Shown here piece by piece: positions 33,733-42,784 of a stretch of 50,407 nucleotides of DNA (position 1 is the first letter of the stretch; each line of letters starts with the position of its first letter). The stretch is taken from the NCBI GenBank assembly GCA_964423925.1, contig CAYRGQ010000024.1, forward strand, positions 1-50,407, written 5' to 3'. The position numbers and the translations under genes were made by a program. The DNA is from CAYRGQ01 sp964423925. GTDB lineage: Bacteria; Bacteroidota; Bacteroidia; Sphingobacteriales; Sphingobacteriaceae. The notes beneath the pieces were generated by a model that was not told where the DNA came from, did not search any database, and saw only the letters and a program-made list of their open reading frames with translations.

Positions 33733-34974
33733 ATGAGAATAGCGCATAACGTATTGATAACATTATTCGTCATGTTATCCCCCTGCGTCGGACATGCCCA
33801 ACTCTCCGTGCAGGATTCTGCCAAACTGACTACAATCATGCAAGTTCACGGTGAGATTCGCAAACAGTACGCGCCCGACGGACGCACAGCAATATTCGAA
33901 CTGCTGCCTAATCACGAAGCCATCGGCAAGCATGCGTTATTCACCACCGAACCAACTGCAGCTACCGCCTTCGAGCACCAACTGGCCCAACACGAACTCG
34001 CGGGCGATGTGGAAATCACCTTAATGCCCGACCATACCGTAGGCAACCGAACCAAAGGCATCGTGAACCTGTCGGTGGCCAACCTCCGAACGCAACCTCG
34101 CAATCAAGCCGAAATGGCCACGCAACTGCTGATGGGTACTCCAGTTGATTTATTACACCGGCAAGGAGCCAATTACCGTGTCCGTACACCGGAGGGCTAT
34201 ATTGCTTGGATACCGGCGTCGGCGGTCACGCCGAAAACCACCGAAGAAGCATGGGCATGGAATGATAGCGACAAGGTCATTTTCACAAGCGACTATGGCT
34301 TTGCCTACCGCGACGCTAACGACCAGTCCCAGCGCATTTCGGACCTCGTGCTTGGAAATATCCTAGTGGGTGGCGCAGCGTCTGACGGCTACATTGCTGT
34401 CACCTACCCCGATGGCCGGACGGGATTCGTCCGCGAAGACCAAGTACGCCCTTTCGACGAATGGCTGACCACGCGCGAACTGTTGCCCGAGAATATCCTA
34501 GCCGTAGCCGAACGCATGATCGGGGTGCCCTACCTATGGGGAGGCACCTCCAACAAAGGGTTGGATTGTAGCGGCTTTACGAAAACGGCTTATTACATGA
34601 ATGGATTGGTCATCCCCCGCGATGCCTCGCAACAGGTGCTGACTGGCGAACCGATAGACGTATTGACGGACGGAAAGACCGACCCTGCGAAAATACTCGC
34701 TAACTTGCAGCCCGCCGACTTGCTTTTCTTTGCCGAGGCGAAAGAAGAAAACCCCAACGCACGCATCACACACGTCGCTATTTACAAGGGCAACGGGGAA
34801 TTCATCCATGCTTCAGGCTTGGTTCGCATTAACAGCTTCCTGCCCGAGGCGCCTAATTTCGACGAGCACCAAAACCGTACCTTGGTAACGGCGCGCCGAT
34901 ACATCGGACACGAGTCCGACGCCTTGAAGCCTATGCACGCTCATCCGGCGTATGTGAGTACGTCACACAACTAG
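33733..34974 (+). CDS. Secreted C40 (NlpC/P60) peptidoglycan peptidase with SH3b domains
   Basis: A 413-residue exported protein. Signal peptide to about HAQLS (residue 24). The middle has two bacterial SH3-like segments (about 105-160 NLSVANLRTQP, and about 175-230). The C-terminal NlpC/P60 domain (about 255-400) has Cys279 in GLDCSGF and His347 in ITHVAIYKG. Family members such as the dipeptidyl peptidase VI type cut between D-gamma-Glu and diaminopimelate. It lies 30 bases upstream of a dipeptide epimerase, which acts on the L-Ala-D-Glu such an enzyme releases. That fits murein-peptide salvage. Confidence 0.9.
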   Translation: MRIAHNVLITLFVMLSPCVGHAQLSVQDSAKLTTIMQVHGEIRKQYAPDGRTAIFELLPNHEAIGKHALFTTEPTAATAFEHQLAQHELAGDVEITLMPDHTVGNRTKGIVNLSVANLRTQPRNQAEMATQLLMGTPVDLLHRQGANYRVRTPEGYIAWIPASAVTPKTTEEAWAWNDSDKVIFTSDYGFAYRDANDQSQRISDLVLGNILVGGAASDGYIAVTYPDGRTGFVREDQVRPFDEWLTTRELLPENILAVAERMIGVPYLWGGTSNKGLDCSGFTKTAYYMNGLVIPRDASQQVLTGEPIDVLTDGKTDPAKILANLQPADLLFFAEAKEENPNARITHVAIYKGNGEFIHASGLVRINSFLPEAPNFDEHQNRTLVTARRYIGHESDALKPMHAHPAYVSTSHN

Positions 34975-35004
34975 CCTACAAAAATCAGCTCAAAAACGTT
35001 TCGT

Positions 35005-36087
35005 ATGCCCCAAGGAAATCCAACCGCCGACAACTTGTTCGCACAGCAAACCATAACTCGCCGGATGGGGAAGTTCACCCTGCACAGCCGTCCCTACACC
35101 TTAGCGCTGCGCCACGTGTTCACGATTGCCACCAGTTCGAGAAGCACGACGCCGGTCGTGTTGGTACGGCTTGACTTCGAGGGCTTATCGGGTTATGGCG
35201 AGGCGTCCATGCCTCCTTACCTGGGCGAGTCGCACGAGTCGGTCATGGCATTTTTGAGCAAAGTAGACTTGCGTGGTTTTGACGACCCGTTCCAAACCGC
35301 AGCCATCCTAGCTCATATCGATGGGCTATCCGAACGTGATACGGCCGCTAAAGCAGCCCTTGACATCGCCCTGCATGACTTGCTGGGTAAGCTTATGGGC
35401 CAACCCTGGCACCGGATATGGGGTTATGATCCAGGGAAAGCCCCACATACTTCCTTTACGATTGGCATCGACACAGCCGACGTGGTGCGGCAGAAAGTTG
35501 CCGAAGCTGCGCCGTACCAACTTCTCAAGGTAAAACTGGGGCTGGACACGGATAAGATGATGATCGAAACCATCAGGGAAGTGACGGACAAGCCGCTTTG
35601 CGCGGACATTAACCAAGGGTGGAAAGACCGTGAGGCCGCGCTGGAAATGGCCCATTGGCTGGCCGAACGCGGAGTGATATTCCTCGAACAGCCCATGCCA
35701 AAGGCGCAGGTAGACGACAACGCGTGGCTTACCGAGCGCAGCCCCATCCCTACCGTGGCCGATGAGGCTGTGCAGCGACTGCCAGACGTACGGCAGGTAT
35801 GGGGTGCCTACAGTGGCATCAACATCAAACTTATGAAATGCACGGGCATGCGCGAAGCACACCAAATGGTCGAATTGGCTCGTGCCCTAGACATGAAGGT
35901 CATGCTCGGTTGCATGACAGAAACGTCATGCGCCATATCGGCTGCCGCCCAATTAGCGCCCGCGGTAGACTGGGCCGACCTGGACGGAGCCTTGCTCATC
36001 GACAACGATGCATTTCGAGGTATGGAAGTCATTGCTGGCCGAATCATTCCGCCCCACACGCCCGGAATAGGCGTCTCCGTACGCTAA
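35005..36087 (+). CDS. Dipeptide epimerase (L-Ala-D/L-Glu epimerase type), enolase superfamily
   Basis: A 360-residue enolase-superfamily enzyme of the muconate-lactonizing subgroup. The KxK acid/base motif KVKLG has Lys175 and Lys177, the metal ligands are Asp201 in ADINQGW, Glu228 in LEQPMP and the Asp in VADEAVQ, and the second lysine lies in NIKLMKCTG. It carries no signal peptide and is cytoplasmic. It probably converts L-Ala-D-Glu from peptidoglycan to L-Ala-L-Glu. A later ATG at 35065 (MGKFTLHSRP) is a plausible start, since the first 20 residues look unconserved. Confidence 0.9.
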   Translation: MPQGNPTADNLFAQQTITRRMGKFTLHSRPYTLALRHVFTIATSSRSTTPVVLVRLDFEGLSGYGEASMPPYLGESHESVMAFLSKVDLRGFDDPFQTAAILAHIDGLSERDTAAKAALDIALHDLLGKLMGQPWHRIWGYDPGKAPHTSFTIGIDTADVVRQKVAEAAPYQLLKVKLGLDTDKMMIETIREVTDKPLCADINQGWKDREAALEMAHWLAERGVIFLEQPMPKAQVDDNAWLTERSPIPTVADEAVQRLPDVRQVWGAYSGINIKLMKCTGMREAHQMVELARALDMKVMLGCMTETSCAISAAAQLAPAVDWADLDGALLIDNDAFRGMEVIAGRIIPPHTPGIGVSVR

Positions 36088-36605
36088 CATGCTTCGAGGG
36101 CCCATCCTTCCTTTCCCACATCCCAGTTTAAACCGCAAAAACGAACAAAAACGTATTTTTAGGCCGAATTCGGCCGAAAATTTCCGTATGTCCCTCCACA
36201 TCAAGTATAAACATGCATAAATTGGCAGAAAATATATTATACTTGTACAACCAATTATAATGCGACGAGGCACATAGCGTACAAACGAGGCGTCTGCGAG
36301 AAATCAGGCTAAACGGACAGCCAAATCCTACCAACGCCCACATAGAACGGCCAGCCGGGTCAACAAACGGCAGACAACGGGATTCAAACCCAGCTGCGCG
36401 CTGACTTCCCGACAGAAAACATATCAATTCAATTGCAACCGGCTTCGCAATGAAAATTACACCAACCTTTATAGACGATGATGCATGACGCACTAGCTCC
36501 ACCTCCGCCTTGCTGGCACACGACATTCCTCGCCCGGCAGATTTTTCCGCCGCACTGACACGTTTTGTCGCTTAACTGTCCCCCCAGTATAAAAAACCTA
36601 GTCAG
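36088..36605. other. 518-base non-coding region upstream of susC with operator-like palindromes
   Basis: No gene was found here. It holds a perfect 14-base palindrome GGCCGAATTCGGCC (36162-36175) flanked by TTTT-A and G-AAAA, and a second dyad with ATTATA (36236-36241), TTGTACAA (36243-36250) and TATAAT (36256-36261). A weak promoter-like TTG (36565-36567), 20 bases, TATAAAAA (36588-36595) stands shortly before the susC ATG. A tRNA T-arm-like GGGTTTGAATCCC on the minus strand (36390-36402) has no tRNA around it. Confidence 0.5.
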
Positions 36606-39600
36606 ATGAAAAAACCAACCAACATGAAAAAGTACAGACTCATTAAAAATTCGCTGTTGCTTTGTATCGCCATACTAAGCACCGCCATTTGGGCGCATGC
36701 CCAGTCCAGGACTGTGACGGGGATAGTTACTGACGCCGCCGACGGGAGCGCGCTTGCCGGAGTCACGATTACCATTCAGGGCACCCGCACGGCCACTTCC
36801 ACCGATGAACGGGGTTTCTACAGCATCGACGTGCCGGACAACCAAACCATCTTGGTTTTTCATGCCATCGGCTACACGACCCAAGAGATTACCGTGGGCA
36901 ACCGAAGTGTCATTAACGTAGGCTTCGCACCCGACCAAACCCAACTTTCCGAAGTGGTGGTCACCGCGCTGGGTATCGAGCGTAGCCAACGGTCGTTGGG
37001 TTACGCCGCGCAGCAAGTGGACTCGGCCACACTGAGTTACAACCGTCAACCCAATTTACTCAATGCGCTTCAAGGTAAGGTGGCCGGCGCGCAAATTTCC
37101 AGCGCGGGCGGCGGACCGGGACAGGGTGCGAGCATTCGCATCCGCGGGATAAACTCCATTGACCCGCTACGGCCCAACGAGCCCCTGTTTGTTATCGACG
37201 GCGTATTGATGGACAATTCGACAAATAACTTTGGTCCAGGCAACACTTCGCTCCGCGGAATGAGCAACCGTGCAGCCGACATCAACCCTGATGACATTGA
37301 AAGCATCAACATCCTGCGCGGCGGCGCGGCCACCGCACTCTACGGACTACGTGGATCCAATGGCGTCGTTGTCATTACCACCAAAAAAGGATCGTCAGGT
37401 TTCAACGTCAATTTCTCGTCGACCTACGGCTTTGAAAACGTCAACAAGGTCCCGGCGGTACAAACCACCTACACGGCGGGTATTTTGGGAGAGTATGTCC
37501 CGATTGGCTTAGGCCCTGCGTGGGGCCCTACCATTGCGGAAGCAAAAGCCATCGATCCCGACCATCCCGACAAGCTTTTCGAGAACTACCGCAACGCCTT
37601 CGACACCGGTCAACAGTTTCGCAACTCGCTGTCTATGTCCGGAGGCAATGAATTCGTGAGGACTTTCCTGTCGTTGAGTGCATTCAACCACGAGGGTATG
37701 CTACCCTTTACCGACTTCAACAACTATAGTGTACGACTAAACAACGACTTCACCATCAGCCCCAAATTTTCGGTGGGCGCCAGCCTCGCCTACAATAACT
37801 CGGGCGGATACCGTTACAATGCGGATCGATTCGGCGAAAGCTTGACCTATTTCTCTGGCCGTTGGGACGTACGGGATTACCTCAACGAAGACGGCACCCA
37901 AAAGTGGCGCGGCACGAACAACCCCATCTACGGGGCGGCCACCAACCGTTTCCTCGACAACGTTAACCGCTTTGTGGGCGGCATTAACTTCAACTACAAA
38001 CCGCTGGAATGGCTCAGCCTCGACTACCGACTAGGATACGACACGTATTCCGACAACCGGTTCATCACGGCACCGGGCCCTCGAGGCATTGAAGGCGAAC
38101 GCTTGTACGATAATGCGGATGGCTCGGTGGGCGAATACAATACGGCCTTCCGAGCAATCAATTCCACGTTTGTTGCCTCGGCACGGACTAAATTGGGTGA
38201 AGCGTTCACACTCGGAATTCTGGCAGGGCACGAGTTATACGACCGACAAATCAAAAACGTAGGCGTGCTCGGCACGGGCTTAACAATCTATGACTGGTTT
38301 CACCTCGCCAACGCAACCACCCTGCAAACGGCCGCACCCAATCGCGAGGAATATCGACTCATGGGCATCTTCGGGGAGGCGTCACTAGACTACAAGGACA
38401 TGCTATACTTGCAGGTTACGGGGCGACAAGACATCACGTCCTCTTTGGCCGCACCCAACAACTCGTTTTTTTATCCTTCGGTAAGTCTCAGCTACATTCC
38501 GAGCAGTCACTTTGACCTACCGGACTACATCTCCTTTATAAAGCTGCGGGCCTCTTACGCCCAAATCGGCAAGGATGCCATGCCGTATTCCACCGTGTCT
38601 GGTTACGCGGCGTATACAGGCCTACCGCCCGGATTCACCGGATTCACGCGGGCAGCTAACTTGGGAAACATAGAACTGCGACCCGAATACACTAACACAG
38701 TAGATATCGGGACGGATCTGAGCTTCTTCCAGAACCGCCTAGGACTGGATTTCACCTACTACAATTCCATCAGCCGGGACCAAATCCTGCGTGCGCAGCT
38801 TTCCTCGTCGACGGGTTTTGTGACAGCCAGTATCAATGCGGGCGATATGCGCAACCGCGGCGTGGAAATCGTCTTGCGGGGAACGCCGATAGAACGCGAT
38901 GACTTCCAGTGGACGGGCACACTTAACTGGTCGGCGAACCGAAACAAAATCCTCTCCGTTCCGGAAGAGTTGCGCGAGATCCAATATGCCGAACAATTTG
39001 GTTATACAGGCGCGACGGTGACAATGAAATTGATCGAGGGCGAGGCATACGGCAACATCTACGGCTCCCATCACCTTCGCTACAACGAGCCGGAAGGCAT
39101 ACACATTGACAAAAGCCTGCCTATCGTTATTGGCGACAACGGCTTCCCCGTCCGGGCTCCGCTGAGCAGCCAAAAACTACTCGGAAATACCCAGCCCGAC
39201 TGGATTGGTGGATTTAGCAACACGTTTACTTACAAAAACATCAGCCTGACGGCGTTGTTCGATGCGCGCTGGGGCTTTGAGAAGTATGATCAGCTGGAGA
39301 ACTTCAATGCAGCTTTCGGTATTGCGGACTATACCGCAAACCGCCGATCGTATACTGTGTTCGATGGTGTTTTGGCCGATGGCACACCCAATACTCAACA
39401 GGTGTGGTTAGACCAAGGCGTAGATCCCCAAACGGGCAAGAACTACGGTGAAGGTTACTACCGCATCTCTTACCGCACGGTTTCGGAAAATTTCGTACAG
39501 GATGCATCCTGGATACGTCTCCGTTCCGTGAATCTCAGCTATGACTTGCCGACGCAATGGCTGCAGCGCTCGTTTATCAAGACGGCGCAAGTATCCGTTA

Positions 39601-39749
39601 CAGGCAATAACCTGTGGCTGCACACGGATTACTACGGCCTCGACCCCGAATCCACCTCCACGCACAGCGGGAGCAACATCGACGGGTTCGCGGGCTTCAC
39701 CTACCCTGCGGCGCGCACATTCTTATTCAGCATCAATGTCGGATTTTAA
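36606..39749 (+). CDS. SusC/RagA-family TonB-linked outer membrane importer
   Basis: A 1047-residue protein. Signal peptide (about residues 7-33, cut at AHAQ), a CarboxypepD-regulatory-like domain beginning RTVTGIVTDAADGSALAGVT, a TonB box region LSEVVVTALGI, the plug domain with GKVAGAQISSAGGGPGQGAS and IRIRGINS, and a long beta-barrel ending in FLFSINVGF. There is no N-terminal STN domain, so it should not signal to an anti-sigma factor. It imports a polymer fragment in complex with the SusD-like protein that follows 12 bases later. Substrate not deducible from the sequence; the flanking genes suggest peptides or muropeptides. Confidence 0.95.
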   Translation: MKKPTNMKKYRLIKNSLLLCIAILSTAIWAHAQSRTVTGIVTDAADGSALAGVTITIQGTRTATSTDERGFYSIDVPDNQTILVFHAIGYTTQEITVGNRSVINVGFAPDQTQLSEVVVTALGIERSQRSLGYAAQQVDSATLSYNRQPNLLNALQGKVAGAQISSAGGGPGQGASIRIRGINSIDPLRPNEPLFVIDGVLMDNSTNNFGPGNTSLRGMSNRAADINPDDIESINILRGGAATALYGLRGSNGVVVITTKKGSSGFNVNFSSTYGFENVNKVPAVQTTYTAGILGEYVPIGLGPAWGPTIAEAKAIDPDHPDKLFENYRNAFDTGQQFRNSLSMSGGNEFVRTFLSLSAFNHEGMLPFTDFNNYSVRLNNDFTISPKFSVGASLAYNNSGGYRYNADRFGESLTYFSGRWDVRDYLNEDGTQKWRGTNNPIYGAATNRFLDNVNRFVGGINFNYKPLEWLSLDYRLGYDTYSDNRFITAPGPRGIEGERLYDNADGSVGEYNTAFRAINSTFVASARTKLGEAFTLGILAGHELYDRQIKNVGVLGTGLTIYDWFHLANATTLQTAAPNREEYRLMGIFGEASLDYKDMLYLQVTGRQDITSSLAAPNNSFFYPSVSLSYIPSSHFDLPDYISFIKLRASYAQIGKDAMPYSTVSGYAAYTGLPPGFTGFTRAANLGNIELRPEYTNTVDIGTDLSFFQNRLGLDFTYYNSISRDQILRAQLSSSTGFVTASINAGDMRNRGVEIVLRGTPIERDDFQWTGTLNWSANRNKILSVPEELREIQYAEQFGYTGATVTMKLIEGEAYGNIYGSHHLRYNEPEGIHIDKSLPIVIGDNGFPVRAPLSSQKLLGNTQPDWIGGFSNTFTYKNISLTALFDARWGFEKYDQLENFNAAFGIADYTANRRSYTVFDGVLADGTPNTQQVWLDQGVDPQTGKNYGEGYYRISYRTVSENFVQDASWIRLRSVNLSYDLPTQWLQRSFIKTAQVSVTGNNLWLHTDYYGLDPESTSTHSGSNIDGFAGFTYPAARTFLFSINVGF

Positions 39750-39761
39750 GCAAACACGAAC

Positions 39762-41207
39762 ATGAAAAAGATCATTCTAAATATATGCCTAATCGTAGCT
39801 GCCAGCACGCTCGTCTTCCTGCAGGGCTGTGGTGATTATTTTGACCTCAACACTAACCCCAACCAGGTGAGCACACCCTCCTTGCCCTCCCTGCTGACAA
39901 CGGCTACCAAAAAGACCGGAAACGTCAGCTACTCGGCGGCTTCGGTTGTTGCTCCCTACGTGCAATACACCGCCAACCCTTCTGCGGGCGGCTCGGCGGA
40001 CACCTACCAGATTGTAGACTACACCGGTACCTGGGATGCCCTATACTTTGCCATGGCCGACGTGAGCGACATGAAGCAGCTAGCCATCGAGCAAGGATCT
40101 AGCGAATATTTAGGGGTAGCAAACCTCCTTCTTTCCTACCAACTGACGCTGGTGTCCGACCTATGGGGCGATGCGCCGTTCTCCGAGGCGTTTACCCAGA
40201 CGTTTACACCGGTCTACGATTCGCATGAGCAAAATCACCAGCGCGCCCTGACGTTGCTTGACGAGGCAATCGCGGAGTTATCCAAAACCGACGCCACGAT
40301 CAAATTGGACGCGGTGAGCGACTTAATCCACGGTGGCGATCTCGCCGCATGGCTCCGCACGGCCCATGCCCTGAAAGCCAGGTTGCTCAACAAAATAAGC
40401 AAGAAAGCGTCATACAATCCGAACGCCGTATTAAGTGCCGTCGACAACGCTTATACCAGCAATGACCAGGATGCCGGCATGGGAGCATTCACCCTGCGGA
40501 ATGACTGGGCACAAGTGTCACGAGACAATGTGGGACTCTTGCTCGGTGGCTGGCTTTCTGAACAGTTCATCGATCACATGAACGGCACAACCTACGGTTT
40601 GTTTGACCCACGGCTCCCGCAAATGACCGACCCGACCGGCCTCTCCACCACATCGGATTATCCAGCTTGGATCGGGACCGTCAACGGCGAAGGCAACCGC
40701 ATCAACCCGCCGCACAACAATACGGTACACGATGAGAACTATATCTCGTTTAATTCGGTGTGGACAAACGACGAGGCGCCCCTGTGGATCGTCACCCATG
40801 CTGAGGTGAAGTTCATCGAAGCGGAAGCCGCCTGGGCAGCGGGCAACATGCAGCGCGCTTATGACGCGTACTTGGCAGGTATTCGTGCCAACATGGACAA
40901 ACTGGACGTATCGGCGGATGCCCGCGAGGCTTACGTCACCCACCCTTCAGTATCCGTAGGCGCGAATAACTTGACGAAGAAGTTAATTTTTAAGGAAAAG
41001 TACGTGGCTACCTTCCTCAACGCCGAAGCATGGAACGATGCACGCCGAAACGACTACAATTACCAGGATTTTACGCTTCCAACGGGCGCCGTGCTTTCCA
41101 ATTTTATCCGCCGGGTGGCGTACCCCACAGGCGAACGAAACAAAAATGGTCTGAACGTGCCTGCCGAAGTGGGTTTAGACACCCCTCTGTGGTGGGACCA
41201 GCCCTAA
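39762..41207 (+). CDS. SusD/RagB-family surface lipoprotein
   Basis: A 481-residue outer-membrane lipoprotein with lipobox LQGC (Cys23). The start GDYFDLNTNPNQVSTPSL and the inner segments SDLWGDAPFSEAF, AAWLRTAHALKARLLNKIS and FKEKYVATFLNAEAWNDAR match the SusD-like group found with small SusC pairs (PF12771-like), not the classic starch SusD. It caps the SusC barrel and binds substrate. No glycoside hydrolase genes lie nearby. A terminator-like hairpin follows at 41236-41265. Confidence 0.93.
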   Translation: MKKIILNICLIVAASTLVFLQGCGDYFDLNTNPNQVSTPSLPSLLTTATKKTGNVSYSAASVVAPYVQYTANPSAGGSADTYQIVDYTGTWDALYFAMADVSDMKQLAIEQGSSEYLGVANLLLSYQLTLVSDLWGDAPFSEAFTQTFTPVYDSHEQNHQRALTLLDEAIAELSKTDATIKLDAVSDLIHGGDLAAWLRTAHALKARLLNKISKKASYNPNAVLSAVDNAYTSNDQDAGMGAFTLRNDWAQVSRDNVGLLLGGWLSEQFIDHMNGTTYGLFDPRLPQMTDPTGLSTTSDYPAWIGTVNGEGNRINPPHNNTVHDENYISFNSVWTNDEAPLWIVTHAEVKFIEAEAAWAAGNMQRAYDAYLAGIRANMDKLDVSADAREAYVTHPSVSVGANNLTKKLIFKEKYVATFLNAEAWNDARRNDYNYQDFTLPTGAVLSNFIRRVAYPTGERNKNGLNVPAEVGLDTPLWWDQP

Positions 41208-41235
41208 GCTGCGGACAGCGCTTTTACCCTACTTA

Positions 41236-41271
41236 TCGCAGCGCCGCGGATCCGTAGCGCTGCGATTGTTT
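41236..41271 (+). terminator. Hairpin between convergent susD and M14 genes
   Basis: TCGCAGCGC (41236-41244) pairs perfectly with GCGCTGCGA (41257-41265). The loop holds the inner palindrome CGGATCCG. A modest T-rich tract (TTGTTTCTTC) follows on the plus strand, so it most likely ends the susC-susD transcript. Confidence 0.65.
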
Positions 41272-41286
41272 CTTCGACACAAGGTG

Positions 41287-42765
41287 CTATTGGATATAAT
41301 TAAAGTAATTTCCCCACTCCTCCTCTGCCAGATTGACAAGGTATCCGTTCACAACGGCGTAGTGCAACTCGTCCCCACGGCCCAAATAGAAATAGGCCTC
41401 ACGTCCCAGATTGATGCTAGCCGGTGTAGGCGAGGATTCGTGAAAAACCTGCAAGGGCAGACCATGTATCCGGTTCTCTGGGATCTGCTGCACCTGTACA
41501 GCGATATATCCGCCCCGCAATAATTCGCGAACCCATTGGGGCGTAATGTGGTCGATTGAAGGGAAGGGTGTAGGATAAATCCGGCCTTGTACGAATTCGT
41601 AGCCCGACGCGTCCAACTCGTCATAACCATGATTATCCTGTAAATCACCGATATCGTCTATGCGCGAGCGGACATAATACGCCGTGTCCTGTGTGATCTC
41701 ACTGCGACGGATTGACACATCGACCACCAACGGTATGTCATCGCGCTGCAAACGCACGTTTCGCAGCATCAGATCCGTCATACCGGCTTGATTAAATGGT
41801 AGCGCGTGGTACTCCGCGATATCGTAGTATTGGTAACTGCCCTGGGCAATCTCAATCAAAGCATTCAGGATGATCATAAAATTGAGCTTGCGGATGTATT
41901 GCTTTTCTGGATCGCCTTTATAACCGCCAGACTCAATCAGCACCGTACTAGCCCCCCAGCTTTGGAAATTATCGCCAAAACCGCGGGGCGTGTAGGTATC
42001 ATCGTATTTAGCCACACCATCCGGAACAAACTGCTGGAGCACGCGATTCATCCCCACGGCGATTTGCATGGCCCCCGCCCGCACTTCATTAATTTCGCGG
42101 GCTTCGTTATACGCCGGTGCCAGTAGCGCGATGGTCACGGGATTTGCCGTACCAGGCACGTTGTAGTAAATATTCTGGTCGTGTAGGTTGAATGCATAAC
42201 GAGGCTGTACCTTCTTGGCGGCGTCGATCAAGATGCTGCCTTCTACCGTGGCTCCTTCGCGGGCATCGCGGTTAAGGTCTACGTCCATCGCGTTGCGTCG
42301 GGTATATACATCTGCACCGTCGGGGTTAAGCATCGGAATAAAGTAAATGTTCGTTTTCTCACGCAAGAGCTGCCGAATGCTGTCCATGTCGTCGTCACTA
42401 CCCTCCAGGAAATTGAAGAGGTCCATGAGCGCCATAGTCGCTGTGGGTTCGTCGCCGTGCATCTGCGACCACATCATGACGCGCCGAGGACCGTGACCAT
42501 AACGTAGTTGATAAATAGGCTTCTTCAATACGGACACACCCAACTGAACGACCTCAAACACGCTGTCAGCCATTCGCTTGGTGACAAGCGGCTCGATATC
42601 CGCATGCTTAAAACGGCGGTGGTTAATTGACGGTTCTCGATATCGCGCGTGGGCGGTTTCCAGCAAAGCCGTATCCGGGACATATTCCACGCACGCCTGC
42701 CCGGTACACTGGGACGTGACAAACCAAACGAACACGCAAAGCCATACTTTCATGAACCGTTCCAT
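41287..42765 (-). CDS. Secreted M14-family zinc metallopeptidase
   Basis: A 492-residue exported protein. Signal peptide to about residue 22. The M14 domain has zinc ligands His103 and Glu106 in QMHGDEPTA, the Arg region in DVDLNRDAR, the third ligand in FNLHDQN and the catalytic Glu in VLIESGGYKG. It is distinct from the tandem paralogues (no GATase1-like C-terminus, shorter). M14 members include gamma-D-Glu-Dap amidases such as MpaA, and the neighbouring LD-carboxypeptidase fits that. It lies 19 bases behind that gene. Confidence 0.88.
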   Translation of the reverse strand: MERFMKVWLCVFVWFVTSQCTGQACVEYVPDTALLETAHARYREPSINHRRFKHADIEPLVTKRMADSVFEVVQLGVSVLKKPIYQLRYGHGPRRVMMWSQMHGDEPTATMALMDLFNFLEGSDDDMDSIRQLLREKTNIYFIPMLNPDGADVYTRRNAMDVDLNRDAREGATVEGSILIDAAKKVQPRYAFNLHDQNIYYNVPGTANPVTIALLAPAYNEAREINEVRAGAMQIAVGMNRVLQQFVPDGVAKYDDTYTPRGFGDNFQSWGASTVLIESGGYKGDPEKQYIRKLNFMIILNALIEIAQGSYQYYDIAEYHALPFNQAGMTDLMLRNVRLQRDDIPLVVDVSIRRSEITQDTAYYVRSRIDDIGDLQDNHGYDELDASGYEFVQGRIYPTPFPSIDHITPQWVRELLRGGYIAVQVQQIPENRIHGLPLQVFHESSPTPASINLGREAYFYLGRGDELHYAVVNGYLVNLAEEEWGNYFNYIQ

Positions 42766-42784
42766 AAGCTTTAAGTTAAATGAA

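Noticed and set aside
36380..36410. tRNA T-arm-like GGGTTTGAATCCC on the minus strand
   Set aside because: The base expected to be the invariant C of the T-loop is T, and no acceptor, D or anticodon stems were found upstream within tRNA distance.
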